This document shows, piece after piece, positions 46,401 through 55,532 of a stretch of 64,000 bases of DNA; position 1 is the first letter of the stretch, and each line of letters begins with the position of its first letter. A program made the translations under genes and the position numbers. A model generated the notes under the pieces. The model had not been told where the DNA came from. It saw nothing but the letters and a program-made list of their open reading frames with translations, and did not search any database. This stretch comes from Parabacteroides timonensis (GTDB lineage Bacteria > Bacteroidota > Bacteroidia > Bacteroidales > Tannerellaceae): assembly GCF_900128505.1 (NCBI RefSeq), contig NZ_LT669941.1, positions 1,783,760-1,847,759 of the forward strand, in the 5' to 3' direction.

Positions 46401-46948
46401 TTCTGAGTTTTCGGAGTTCCCATACGGCGCATCAGTGCCGCTTTCAACGCCTTACCGGCATTCTCGGTTCCGATGGCAGCCAGGGCACGGGAGGCCGGAC
46501 CGCTCAGGCTCTCTTCATTCAGGTAAGAAGACAGGGCATCGATACATTCATCCTGTCCAAGTATCTGCAACTGACGGATAATGAACGCTTTCGTTTCGCG
46601 TTCGTTCACCATGTCAAGTGCTTTCAGGTAAGCATTGGCCGTAGCCAGGCGGGCACTTTCTTCGCCTTTAGCCATCACATAATGTGTCAGGCCGCTCAGG
46701 GCGTAATCTACCTGGGCGTTACTTCCCTTGCCCGGGGCATTAATCATATTGACCAACATCAGGACACCCTCTTCACCGGTTCCTTTCAGGTCGCTGATCA
46801 GTTTATTGTATTCAGCCTGTTGCTCCGCAGGCATCTGGGCCAGTACATCTGCCGCAGTTGTTTTAGCGGTACGGTTTGCCGGCGACTGGGCCATCAATAC
46901 GCTGCCGAATAACAGCAAGCTAGCAATCGATATATATGCTTTTCTCAT
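43490..46948 (-). CDS. Exported HEAT-repeat protein with two DUF1080 (3-keto-disaccharide hydrolase) domains
   Basis: Predicted periplasmic protein of 1152 residues from the Met that opens the signal peptide (MRKAYISIASLLLFGSVLMAQ); an earlier Met adds 7. Residues about 25-730 are alpha-helical HEAT-like repeats. Two DUF1080 jelly-roll domains follow, at about 738-945 (FVSIFNGKDLTGWKGL, DAGIYLRGTPQVQIWD) and 950-1152 (FKVLFDGTNMHQW, NNGVGIRTPMEGDAAYVGMEIQILD). Pfam now names this family 3-keto-disaccharide hydrolase; it acts on 3-keto glycosides made by Gfo/Idh/MocA enzymes. Such an enzyme is encoded directly upstream, 46 nt away. The helical part may organise the domains or bind partners. 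Confidence 0.88.
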   Translation of the reverse strand: MRKAYISIASLLLFGSVLMAQSPANRTAKTTAADVLAQMPAEQQAEYNKLISDLKGTGEEGVLMLVNMINAPGKGSNAQVDYALSGLTHYVMAKGEESARLATANAYLKALDMVNERETKAFIIRQLQILGQDECIDALSSYLNEESLSGPASRALAAIGTENAGKALKAALMRRMGTPKTQKDIIVAIGEAQVEGAEDLLKALLGAGDENMQKTVLHALSRVGTKASIKEMSEAAAAAGYTMTNTNANEAYIALLKRVAAQGDVKEVEKAANDLLKKATKAGKTQTRDAALQILLSLKKENSTKLLLSALKDTDKEYRNAALNYASGFADKDLYIEVMKTMQKAKPEVKVDIVNWIGREAKCPTKHDVIKNLELRFDLTAMQVLLAQLKSTDFDVKQATVWTLVKIGDKQAIPVLADLLTSDNKDIILLGQDALAAFKGDIDQAVARVIPSATDAGKIAGAELLAMRKATSNLTTVLELIKSGSPEVKKAAYMALKDVVSEGDLVNLCGMLETAEASAVAPIQQAVISAISSMSPEKQMETITRRMLQAGDDKKHLYYIVLATTGEKDALATIVDGFHKGKGDDRDAAFEALLNWKGIEAADELYAICKDTSSSAYFDRALKAYVQLVSNPVFTGENRLLGLRKAMEIAKTDEQKITILRQIERTGTFLGMLYAGEFLNQKPVQQAAANAVMNIALGNKDYTGTNVRDLLNKVMQVLDNPDAGYQKEAIKKHLAEMPQGEGFVSIFNGKDLTGWKGLVENPIARAKMKPAQLAKAQEKADENMRRDWKVENGMLVFDGTGYDNLCTDKQYGDFEMYVDWMLDPAGPEADAGIYLRGTPQVQIWDTARVNVGAQVGSGGLYNNQTNESKPSKVADNKLGEWNSFYIKMVGDRVTVVLNGEKVVDDVILENYWDRKQPIFPVEQLELQAHGSKVYYRNIYVKELERQEPFKLSAEEQKEGFKVLFDGTNMHQWTGNTVDYTIEDGCISMIPSKSYGGNLYTKDEFGNFVYRFEFQLTPGANNGVGIRTPMEGDAAYVGMEIQILDCEHPIYKDITKYQHHGSVYGIIPTNPDHHKAFKPVGEWNEEEIVANGDNIRVTVNGVVILEGNIRDAVKNGTPDGKEHPGLFNKKGHIGFLGHGSPVKFRNIRIKELK

Positions 46949-46994
46949 TTTATTCTCTTTAATTTTCAATTGTCAATTCTCAATTTTCAATTAA

Positions 46995-48251
46995 CTAAAT
47001 GTTCCAGGGAGCACGCATCGGCTGATCCAGCAAACGATTAGCGGCCTCATCATTAATAAACTCAAGTTTAACAGGGTCAAATTCCAGCGTACGGTTCAGA
47101 CGAAGAGCAACGGCCCCCATATTTACGATTGTCGACGAGCGGAAACCGTTTTGCTCGTTCAGGGCGAACGGCTGGCGGGTACGGACGCATTCGATAAAGT
47201 CTGTCACCTGTGGTTCCGGTTCCGGATAGTCGGCCAGTTTCTTCTCCCAGTCGGGGATGTCGCACACAAAGTTCTTGTAAACGTTGCCGTTAGGACCGGA
47301 AATATAAGGCGTGTTCGGATCTCCGTAGTCGCCACCCCAAAGAATGATCTGACAACCGTCTTCATAGGTGTAAGTGATGGAACGCCAGGTTCCTACTGCA
47401 TCCGGGTGTTGCTGTGGAGCATCTACTTCCACCTTCACTGGGCTGGTGTGGTCTTTTCCTAAGAAATACTGTACGGGGTCAATATAATGCTGGCCCATGT
47501 CGCCCAGTCCGCCACCGTCATAATCCCAGTAACCACGGAAAGTCTGATGCACACGGTGTGCGTTGTAAGGCTTGTAAGGAGCCGGGCCTAACCACATATC
47601 GTAGTCGAGTTCGGCAGGAACGGATTGCGGTTCGAGATACTCTTTACCCACCCAGTAGAACTTCCAGTCGAAACCGGTGTGCTTACTGATAGTCACCTTC
47701 AACGGCCAACCGAGCATTCCGCTCTGAACCAGTTTTTTCAACGGCTTCACCGGTGTACCCAATCCATAGAACGGGTCGGCGAAACGGAACCAGGTGTTGA
47801 GGCGGAACATACGACCGTTCTGCTTAACGGCCTCCATTACGCGCTTGCCTTCGCCGATCGTACGGGTCATCGGCTTCTCGCACCAGATGTCTTTCCCGGC
47901 TTTAGCGGCCTCCGTCGACATGATCCCATGCCAATGGGGAGGCGTAGCTATATGCACAATATCTACGTTTGGATCGAGAATCAGATCACGGAAATCATGG
48001 TAAGCTGCGATCTTGTCCTTCACCAGCTGTTTTCCTAATTCAAGATGTTTTTTGTCGACGTCGCACACAGCGACCAGGCGTGTTCCGGCATAGTTCACGT
48101 GTCCGCGTCCCATACCGCCAGTTCCGATAATACCTTTAGTCAACTGATCACTTGGAGCAATAAAGCCTTTTCCAAGCACGTGGCGCGGCACAATAGTAAA
48201 GGCCGCAATACCTCCCAGAGTTTTAAGGAAGTCCCTTCTGTTTGTTCTCAT
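46995..48251 (-). CDS. Tat-exported Gfo/Idh/MocA-family oxidoreductase
   Basis: NAD(P)-dependent sugar oxidoreductase of 418 residues. A twin-arginine signal (NRRDFLKTLGG, Arg5-Arg6) sends it folded, with cofactor bound, to the periplasm. The Rossmann loop IGTGGMG is at 42-48 and the conserved EKP motif at 125-127. The C-terminal half has GGGLGDMGQHYIDPVQYFLG with the catalytic-region His. Relatives oxidise the C3 hydroxyl of glycosides or act as glycosidases through a 3-keto intermediate. It sits between an exported TIM-barrel gene and an exported DUF1080 gene, behind a terminator that separates it from the former. Confidence 0.92.
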   Translation of the reverse strand: MRTNRRDFLKTLGGIAAFTIVPRHVLGKGFIAPSDQLTKGIIGTGGMGRGHVNYAGTRLVAVCDVDKKHLELGKQLVKDKIAAYHDFRDLILDPNVDIVHIATPPHWHGIMSTEAAKAGKDIWCEKPMTRTIGEGKRVMEAVKQNGRMFRLNTWFRFADPFYGLGTPVKPLKKLVQSGMLGWPLKVTISKHTGFDWKFYWVGKEYLEPQSVPAELDYDMWLGPAPYKPYNAHRVHQTFRGYWDYDGGGLGDMGQHYIDPVQYFLGKDHTSPVKVEVDAPQQHPDAVGTWRSITYTYEDGCQIILWGGDYGDPNTPYISGPNGNVYKNFVCDIPDWEKKLADYPEPEPQVTDFIECVRTRQPFALNEQNGFRSSTIVNMGAVALRLNRTLEFDPVKLEFINDEAANRLLDQPMRAPWNI

Positions 48252-48302
48252 AGTATGATTAATATATGTAAATGATTAGCTATTATTTTCGTTTTTCATG
48301 TC

Positions 48303-48342
48303 AAAAAAAGACATTAGAAAGCAAATGCCATTTCTAATGTCT
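48303..48342 (-). terminator. Terminator between the TIM-barrel and Gfo/Idh genes
   Basis: Read on the minus strand, a perfect 12-bp stem AGACATTAGAAA / TTTCTAATGTCT with a ten-base loop and T7. It splits the sugar locus into an upstream sigma-to-TIM-barrel unit and a downstream Gfo/Idh-DUF1080 unit. Confidence 0.88.
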
Positions 48343-48352
48343 CACAAAGATA

Positions 48353-49243
48353 TTATTTATCCAATAACTCTTGCAAATATTTACGAGTTTTTATGACATA
48401 GTCATGCTGGGAGCCATTTAACTCACATTCAATTGTTACAGCACCCTGAAAACCCTGTTTCTTTAATTCGGCAATTACAGCAGGAAAATCCACATCACCA
48501 GTAGGAATAGGAACTTCTGCACCTAACTCATATGGATTATTGGGATCCGGATATTTACCGTCTTTTGCATGAAATTCCTTGATTAACGGACCAAACAGCT
48601 TCACCGCATCCAAAGAATTTGCTTTTCCGTACATCAACAAGTTCGCCAAGTCGCAATTGATAAAAACATTTCCAGTTCCTATATCTTTCAATGCACGGAT
48701 CAGGGTAGTTGGCGTCTCCTGTCCCGTTTCAAAATAAATCATAACATCACGCTCTTTAGCATAAGTTGCCAAATCCTGCATTACCTTAATAAAATCCTTA
48801 TATTGTCCGGAAGAGGGATCTTCGGGTATAAAACCAAAATGAGAATGCATAGCCGGAATATCAGCCATTGCACAAAAATCAATCATTTCATGATATACTT
48901 TTATTTTTTCAACTCGTTCCTCCACCGGAACCAAACCTATTGTAGCCGGTCCTTTCCGAAAGTTCCATACATTTTTACTGCCAGGCACACCGACTAGCGT
49001 AGTCACCTTGATATCATGTTTTTTTGAGGCTTCTTTTACCTTTTCGGCAAAATCTTTCGTCAGCGTATTTTTCCGGTAATTGATCTCGCACGAACCGAAT
49101 CCCTGGTCATGCAGGTCTTTGAAGCTTTTATCGACATCACTCAGATCATACTGGATCACACCGATCGTGATTTTGTCAACGGCCTGTGCCGTTGTAAAAA
49201 CAAACAACAAGACAAAAAACAATAATGACAATTTAGTTTTCAT
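48353..49243 (-). CDS. Exported sugar epimerase/lyase-like TIM-barrel protein (AP endonuclease 2 family)
   Basis: Xylose-isomerase-like TIM barrel of 296 residues from the Met that opens the signal peptide (leader ends TTAQA near residue 21); a longer frame adds 21 residues with no leader character. Likely metal ligands by fold position are Glu172 (YFETGQ), Asp198 (NCDLAN), His225 (EFHAKDG) and Glu272 (TIECELN). Enzymes of this fold isomerise, epimerise or beta-eliminate keto sugars. Because it is exported and lies beside exported Gfo/Idh and DUF1080 enzymes, action on a 3-keto glycoside is the best guess. Last gene of the unit started by the sigma gene at 56144; base composition matches that unit. 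Confidence 0.87.
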   Translation of the reverse strand: MKTKLSLLFFVLLFVFTTAQAVDKITIGVIQYDLSDVDKSFKDLHDQGFGSCEINYRKNTLTKDFAEKVKEASKKHDIKVTTLVGVPGSKNVWNFRKGPATIGLVPVEERVEKIKVYHEMIDFCAMADIPAMHSHFGFIPEDPSSGQYKDFIKVMQDLATYAKERDVMIYFETGQETPTTLIRALKDIGTGNVFINCDLANLLMYGKANSLDAVKLFGPLIKEFHAKDGKYPDPNNPYELGAEVPIPTGDVDFPAVIAELKKQGFQGAVTIECELNGSQHDYVIKTRKYLQELLDK

Positions 49244-49429
49244 ACATTTATCAGTTAAGTTTATAGAGTCAAAACAACTAAAAGGAACTATGCTATCATT
49301 ATTCATTCCTCATTCGACACATATTCATACAATTATCAGCAGAGTCAATATTTGTATGATCAGTTATCTTATTACAAAGATAGCTCAAATGCCGAACAAA
49401 TACTTTCGCACAGTTCCTTTTATTTTCAA

Positions 49430-50962
49430 TTAATACCCGGGATTTTGAGTTAAACCGGGATTTAAAGATATCTCACTATCCGGTATAGGTAACAAATTGT
49501 TTTTATTCAAATCATAACCATTGGGAAATTTTACTTCTATCAATTCACCTAAACCACCAACCACATTACATGGATAAAATTCAGGACCGGCATTCCAACG
49601 TTTTATATCATCCCAAAATTGTCCCTCCAGAGCCAGTTCAATTCGCCGCTCATGCCGTAATACTTTACGAGCTTCAACCTGTCCTAATCCCTTCTTGATC
49701 AAAGGCATTTTGACATCATCGCGTTCCGTACGAATCCGGTTGATCAAATCGATAGCACCATCTATATTCGAATTTGTCTCAATCATAGCTTCTGCTCTGC
49801 AAAGTAGTACATCTCCATAACGTAAAATCATAAAGTCGAGGGGTGATTGATTTGCTACCACCTGCATCGTCTCAATCGTATATTTACGTATGCCGAAACC
49901 CACTTTTTGCCCTGTATGGTTCTTTATTTCAACCGGATATAATTGCCCTTGGAAATAGGCACCAGGACGCAAAACCGTAAAATCCAAACGAGGATCTCTA
50001 TTCTTATAGGGATCAGACGGATCTACGGGGGAACCGTCCAATGTTTCATATTCGTCAACTAATAATTGAGTCGGAGCAACTGAATTGGAACCATCCATTC
50101 CATATTTCAAATTTTGAGGCTGCCAATGCCGGTCAAACGAACTCCCTTGGGAGAAAGCACCATCCATAAAGCAAAGGGAGAATAATGTTTCGCTATTTCC
50201 TTCATTCTCATACTGAAATAATCCATAGTAAGAGGGGAATAATTTATACTTTCCAAGAGCATCGATCTTATTACAATACTCCAACACCTTATCCCACTGA
50301 GAGGTATATAAATATGACTTCATCTTCATTCCATATGCTGCTCCTAACGTAGCATGCCCGTTCGCAACAGCATCTTTCGGAAGCCGCTTAATCGCCTCAT
50401 CAAAATCGGCATGTACTTGGCCCCAAACTTCTTCTGCTGAAGCCCGCGTTACATTACGCCCTTCTTCCGAAGTAAGTGTTTGTGTAATAAGAGGAACTCC
50501 ACCATACGATCTGACCAGCAAATTATAAAAAACACCACGCAAGAAATAAACTTCTCCCAGCATCGTTTCTTTTTCAGTTTCATCCAATCCTTCTATCTTA
50601 TTGATATTTTCAAGGAAATAGTTTGCCCGATAAATCCCACGATAACAAAACTTCCAGCGCTCTGAAACGATTGCCCCGGAACCTGAAAAGATGGATCCAT
50701 CACCGACCTGCATATGCTGCCCTTCCCAATGCGCCCACTGATAAGCATTCGGGGTACAGGCATCTTCACCTCCTCCATATCCATATACATAATCATTCCT
50801 TAAGACATTATAAACTCCATTTAAGGCCAGAGTCGCATCTTCGGGAGTTGTCCAAAACGTTTCACTTGTAATCTTATCATCCGGAAGGATATCCAAATAA
50901 TTCTCACAACTGCTAAACCCTAATGTTACGAAGGATAATATTATTGTAGCTATTTTTTTCAT
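49430..50962 (-). CDS. SusD/RagB-like nutrient-binding lipoprotein (pair 3)
   Basis: Surface lipoprotein of 510 residues with lipobox Cys19 (LGFSSC) and the RagB/SusD layout: N-terminal SusD-like_3 segment (LPDDKITSETFWTTPEDATLALNGVYN) and C-terminal SusD domain ending in RIRTERDDVK, EARKVLRHERRIELALEGQFWDDIKRWN and the typical NPGLTQNPGY tail. It starts 27 nt after the SusC stop codon. Ligand unknown. The locus enzymes suggest a glycoside or an oligosaccharide. Confidence 0.94.
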   Translation of the reverse strand: MKKIATIILSFVTLGFSSCENYLDILPDDKITSETFWTTPEDATLALNGVYNVLRNDYVYGYGGGEDACTPNAYQWAHWEGQHMQVGDGSIFSGSGAIVSERWKFCYRGIYRANYFLENINKIEGLDETEKETMLGEVYFLRGVFYNLLVRSYGGVPLITQTLTSEEGRNVTRASAEEVWGQVHADFDEAIKRLPKDAVANGHATLGAAYGMKMKSYLYTSQWDKVLEYCNKIDALGKYKLFPSYYGLFQYENEGNSETLFSLCFMDGAFSQGSSFDRHWQPQNLKYGMDGSNSVAPTQLLVDEYETLDGSPVDPSDPYKNRDPRLDFTVLRPGAYFQGQLYPVEIKNHTGQKVGFGIRKYTIETMQVVANQSPLDFMILRYGDVLLCRAEAMIETNSNIDGAIDLINRIRTERDDVKMPLIKKGLGQVEARKVLRHERRIELALEGQFWDDIKRWNAGPEFYPCNVVGGLGELIEVKFPNGYDLNKNNLLPIPDSEISLNPGLTQNPGY

Positions 50963-50989
50963 ATTTCTCTATATTAAAATCGTTCAACA

Positions 50990-53900
50990 TTAAAAAGAGA
51001 GATTTAAACCTATCGAAAAAACACGCGGTATCGGATAATGTCCATACCCGTCAGCAAAGGTGTCTCTTTCCGGATCAAATCCTTCATATTTACTACTTAC
51101 AAGAGTAAATACATCTGTTGCATTTACGTACACATAACATTTCTGTAAAAACATCTTATTTGCCAAAGCCGTAGGCAAAGTATATCCTAACTGAATATTT
51201 TTCAACTTAAACCACGACATATTACAAGCCCAAAAGGATGATTGCTGTCTATTCCAAGTATCATTTACTTTTATTTGAGGCAACTCATTGGACGGATTTT
51301 CTTTTGTCCATGCATTACGCCATCTTTTCGTAATCGTACCGCCGGAAATACCTAATGGTTCAGTCCAGGCATTCTGAAAATAACCATGCACACCGGCAAT
51401 TCCCGCAAACTGGAAATTCAAATCAAAGTTTTTCCAAGAGAGGCTACCATTGATACCATAGGTAAATTTAGGTATCGTATTTCCAATTTCCTCCTTATCC
51501 CTGTAATCAAGTTTGCCATCGCCATTCACATCCTTATATTTCAAGTCGCCGGCTGTCGGCACATATCCGTTGTCATACATATGCTTCTGCGCTTCTTCGT
51601 CTGTCTGGTAAACACCTTCCTGGATGAAACCATACAATGTTTTATAAGAGTACCCTTCACGGATCAGATAAAGTTGATCAGGAGATTTCCCTCCTCTGAA
51701 TTTGGTCACTTCATTATCCACATACGTCAGATTAGCACCTATACTGTAGCTGAAGTCAGAAGTAGCTATCTGATCCTGCCAGTTGACATTTAACTCCAAA
51801 CCTGTATTTTTCATTTCTCCTACATTTTCAAAAGGAGCCGTCAATCCACCTAATACTGTCGGGATAGGAAGTTGCACAATGATATCAGATGTTTTCCTCA
51901 CGAAATAATCGACTTCTATATTTAATTTATTTTTCAGAAAACCCAAATCCAATCCTATATCTGTAGTTGTGGTTGTCTCCCAGGTGATCATCGGATCAAC
52001 CAAACTCGTAATAGCAGCTCCGGGAGCCAGTGTATTGTTGAAATTATAGCTGTTTTCATAATCCTGCGTCAACACCGTCAAATAAGGAAAATAGTCACCA
52101 TTACTAGGGTTGGCAATATCGCCGATATTCTGATTTCCTAGTTTTCCCCATGAAGCACGGATTTTCAGGTTATCAAAAACACCCATTTTTTTGATGAACT
52201 CTTCTTCTCCTAAACGCCATCCGGCAGAGAATGAAGGGAAATAGCCCCAACGATTTCCTTTAGCAAAACGGGAAGATGCATCCGCTCTTAAATTGACTTC
52301 AGCAAGATACTTTCCCATCAAGGCATAATTAATACGCCCAAAATAAGAAAGCATACGCCATTGATATTTGTTTCCCGTTGCGACCGGATTCATTGTTCCG
52401 GAACTAACCTGATGTAAATCTCCCTTCGATGGATCAGTTTTAGATGCTTCCGTCACCCGCTTGGTTAAAGCTTCCTGTTGATATCCAAGCAGGGCAGACA
52501 CATCATGTATATTGCCAAAGGTTTTATTAAAATTAATATTGGCAAAAAATGTGGAGTAAAACTCATCTGATACTTTACGATAAACATTCAATGTGGAAGG
52601 AAAATCCAACGGTTTACTTTTATTAGAACCATTGAGATCGGTATAACAATAATGAAGCTGATTATATTTATCTTGATTATTATTGTTATACTGGCCACTA
52701 TATTGTGCTGTCAAGCTCAATCCTTCCATAAAGTCGATCGTTGCATAGACATTCCCTTTCATGAAATTATTAATAGATTGATTCTGCCCGTTATACAAAT
52801 CAGGAAAAGGATTACGAGTATCTACAATAGGCTGCCCGGCTTTATCTCCGGAAAGATACAAAGCCTGCGTTCCGCCAAATGTTTTTCCATCCTGAAGATA
52901 GGGAGTAGAAAACGGATGTCCGTTTGCCATCATATAAATAACACGTCCAATCCCATCATATGGCTGATTAGTCACTTTCCGCATCAAACGAGCTCTTGCA
53001 CCCAAACGCAGCCAGTTATTCACTTTCGCCTCCGTATTTACAGTTAAGCTATAACGTTCCGAATCCGTATTTTTCACAATACCGTTATTTTTCAGATAAC
53101 CTAACGATATATAACTGTTTGATTTTTTCCCGCCTATCGTTGCCGATAAATTATGTTGAGTTGTAAACGAATTATGAAATACTTCATCAAAATAATTCGT
53201 ACTCGGGTATTTATAAGGATCATTTCCATTACGGAAAGCTTGGATTACATCATCCGGAAACAAAGGATTACTGCCACTGTTAGTAAATGCAGAATTCCAA
53301 AGTTCCATATATTCCGGACTATCCGTAATGATATCATAACTCCTTCCTAATTGCTGCATACCGAAATATCCCGTATAATTAACAGAAACTTTATCTCCCG
53401 AACCCTTCTTTGTCTCGATCAAAACAACACCATTTGCAGCTCGCGAGCCGTAAATAGCAGCAGACGCGGCATCTTTCAAAACAGTAATAGAAGCAATATC
53501 ATTAGGAGCCAATTCTGCCATTCGTCCTTCCACTCCGTCTATAAGAACCAATGGATCCGTGTTATTCAACGTACCATAGCCACGAACCCTGATTGTCGCT
53601 CCATCAGAACCTGGCGCACCTGAATTCTGACTTACCCAAACTCCCGTTACTTTCCCGGATAAAGCTTGAGAAGGATCGGTTATAGGCCTGTTCTCTAGTT
53701 CCTGGCCATATTTTACCGTTGAAACCGAACCTGTCAGATTTGCCTTCTTTTGCACTCCATATCCCACAACAACGACTTCATCGAGTTTTTGTGTATCCTC
53801 TTTCAAATTGACGTTCAACACACTCTTCCCGGAAACAGGTATTTCCTGATCCAAATAGCCAATATAAGAAACTACCAATATTGCACCTTCCGGAATGTTG

Positions 53901-54394
53901 TCAAGCAGAAATCTTCCATCCGCATCGGTTACCGTTCCATTCGTTGTACCTTTCACTATAATATTAGCCCCGATTACGGGGATACCGGAGTCATCAAGTA
54001 TAGTACCTGATATTTTTTTCCCTTGCTGCGTCACCGTTAAAACGGTATTCACAACGCTCTCTTTTTCCGATTTTGAATTATCTTTCAAAAAGATACGGTT
54101 ATCTATAATCTTATAGTTAATGCCGGTATTACTAAAAACCCTGTTCAGAACATTTCCTATAGATTCGTTTTTTACGTTAACCGATATATCTCTTATTTCT
54201 TTATCCAATAAGGCCTCATCATAAGAAAATTCATATCCGGTTTGTTTTCTGATATGTTCGACTAAAACACCAACTGTCGTTTTATTCAATGATAGTTCTA
54301 AATTTACATAAGTCTGGGGATAACTTACAGCCAATGATGGTGGAACAACACCAAGCAATAAAACTAATGTCGCAATATATGCTTTGCTATTCAT
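50990..54394 (-). CDS. SusC/RagA TonB-linked outer-membrane protein with STN domain (pair 3)
   Basis: TonB-dependent importer of 1134 residues. The signal peptide ends near residue 22 (PSLAVS). STN signalling domain at about 33-103 (VGVLVEHIRKQTGYEFSYDE), CarboxypepD_reg at about 127-205 (ISGTILDDSGIPVIGANI), TonB box DEVVVVGYG, plug with APNDIASITVLKDAASAAIYGSRAANG, and a barrel ending GLNLSF. The FecR and ECF sigma genes lie directly upstream in the same orientation, so ligand binding can be signalled to the sigma factor. Operon with SusD and the TIM-barrel gene. Confidence 0.95.
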   Translation of the reverse strand: MNSKAYIATLVLLLGVVPPSLAVSYPQTYVNLELSLNKTTVGVLVEHIRKQTGYEFSYDEALLDKEIRDISVNVKNESIGNVLNRVFSNTGINYKIIDNRIFLKDNSKSEKESVVNTVLTVTQQGKKISGTILDDSGIPVIGANIIVKGTTNGTVTDADGRFLLDNIPEGAILVVSYIGYLDQEIPVSGKSVLNVNLKEDTQKLDEVVVVGYGVQKKANLTGSVSTVKYGQELENRPITDPSQALSGKVTGVWVSQNSGAPGSDGATIRVRGYGTLNNTDPLVLIDGVEGRMAELAPNDIASITVLKDAASAAIYGSRAANGVVLIETKKGSGDKVSVNYTGYFGMQQLGRSYDIITDSPEYMELWNSAFTNSGSNPLFPDDVIQAFRNGNDPYKYPSTNYFDEVFHNSFTTQHNLSATIGGKKSNSYISLGYLKNNGIVKNTDSERYSLTVNTEAKVNNWLRLGARARLMRKVTNQPYDGIGRVIYMMANGHPFSTPYLQDGKTFGGTQALYLSGDKAGQPIVDTRNPFPDLYNGQNQSINNFMKGNVYATIDFMEGLSLTAQYSGQYNNNNQDKYNQLHYCYTDLNGSNKSKPLDFPSTLNVYRKVSDEFYSTFFANINFNKTFGNIHDVSALLGYQQEALTKRVTEASKTDPSKGDLHQVSSGTMNPVATGNKYQWRMLSYFGRINYALMGKYLAEVNLRADASSRFAKGNRWGYFPSFSAGWRLGEEEFIKKMGVFDNLKIRASWGKLGNQNIGDIANPSNGDYFPYLTVLTQDYENSYNFNNTLAPGAAITSLVDPMITWETTTTTDIGLDLGFLKNKLNIEVDYFVRKTSDIIVQLPIPTVLGGLTAPFENVGEMKNTGLELNVNWQDQIATSDFSYSIGANLTYVDNEVTKFRGGKSPDQLYLIREGYSYKTLYGFIQEGVYQTDEEAQKHMYDNGYVPTAGDLKYKDVNGDGKLDYRDKEEIGNTIPKFTYGINGSLSWKNFDLNFQFAGIAGVHGYFQNAWTEPLGISGGTITKRWRNAWTKENPSNELPQIKVNDTWNRQQSSFWACNMSWFKLKNIQLGYTLPTALANKMFLQKCYVYVNATDVFTLVSSKYEGFDPERDTFADGYGHYPIPRVFSIGLNLSF

Positions 54395-54499
54395 AATATG
54401 TGATTTATAAATTAGTATTAATTTCAGTTATAATTTCTCTTTTCGTATTTTCTAATACGTTTTCTCTCTTCTCTCTATTCCATAGGCATTCATTTTTAA

Positions 54500-55465
54500 T
54501 TATTCATATATAAAGATTTCTTTTCCCTCTATCCGGTATCGTATTGGTGCTAAAAACGTCAGGAGTTTCAGGATGTCAGGCAGACTCTCGTCTTCATTAA
54601 TCACACACCGGAATTTACGTTGTGCAAGAATCGAAGATTCGATGTTTATATTCACATTAAATTTTACAGAAAGTTTGTTTGCAATTTCACGTAAGGTCGC
54701 ATTTTCAAAAACGAATTGATTCAAACGCCAGGCTGTATAAATATTCGAGTCTACAGCTTCCATGGTATACTCATTTTTACTTTGATAATATGTCACTTTT
54801 TCACCAGGGGAAACATCCAGCACTTTATTTCCGGCAATATCAAGCAAGTCGATTTTTCCGGTGACCAAAACGGTCTCTACTTTTTTATTTCCGACATCCA
54901 CTTTAACATCAAACGAGGTCCCTTTTACAAGCACATGCATATAACCGGTAGATACACAGAACTGTGATTCAGCGTTCTTTATCACATCGAAGAATGCTTC
55001 TCCCTGCAAAGAAACCTGACGATTTCTAATTGAATATGACTCCGGATATTTTAGTGTAGATCCACCTCTCAACCAAACGGAAGTGCCATCAACAAGTATC
55101 ACCTTTCTTACATCCTCTCCGGACTTAACAGTAATACTTATCTGCTTTTCAGGCTTAAAATAGTCATACGCGCCATAAGAAAAAGAGAATAAAACAAGAA
55201 AGATTGCCGCATACTGTATTATCTTATACAAAAGTTGTTTATAGCTTAAACGATCTATCCTTACATTCAGTTTTTTAAGGGCGTGATCAATGCGGTCGAC
55301 ATCATTATAATACATTGCGTTCCACGATACACGCAAACGCACTAGCTCTGAATATATATTTTTATTTTCAGAAGACAGATTACTCCAATCCACCACCTCT
55401 CCCATCTCATCGGGAGTGATAGTATCTGCTAAATATTTTGCAAGAAGTCCGTAATCAAAATCCAT
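54500..55465 (-). CDS. FecR-family anti-sigma factor (2)
   Basis: Inner-membrane anti-sigma factor of 321 residues. Cytoplasmic part about 1-82, one membrane segment at about 84-103 (IIQYAAIFLVLFSFSYGAYDY), periplasmic FecR domain (VILVDGTSVWLRGGSTLKYPE, VSLQGEAFFDVIKN, GTSFDVKV) and a C-terminal DUF4974 domain (FVFENATLREIANKLSVKFNVNI). It sits between its sigma gene (68 nt upstream) and the STN-type SusC gene (105 nt downstream), the standard order for a trans-envelope relay. Confidence 0.94.
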   Translation of the reverse strand: MDFDYGLLAKYLADTITPDEMGEVVDWSNLSSENKNIYSELVRLRVSWNAMYYNDVDRIDHALKKLNVRIDRLSYKQLLYKIIQYAAIFLVLFSFSYGAYDYFKPEKQISITVKSGEDVRKVILVDGTSVWLRGGSTLKYPESYSIRNRQVSLQGEAFFDVIKNAESQFCVSTGYMHVLVKGTSFDVKVDVGNKKVETVLVTGKIDLLDIAGNKVLDVSPGEKVTYYQSKNEYTMEAVDSNIYTAWRLNQFVFENATLREIANKLSVKFNVNINIESSILAQRKFRCVINEDESLPDILKLLTFLAPIRYRIEGKEIFIYE

Positions 55466-55532
55466 ACGTTAATTTCTCTTTTTATAAGCGAAACGAACGA
55501 ACGGGTAAAACTACGGAGGCAAATACAATTAA

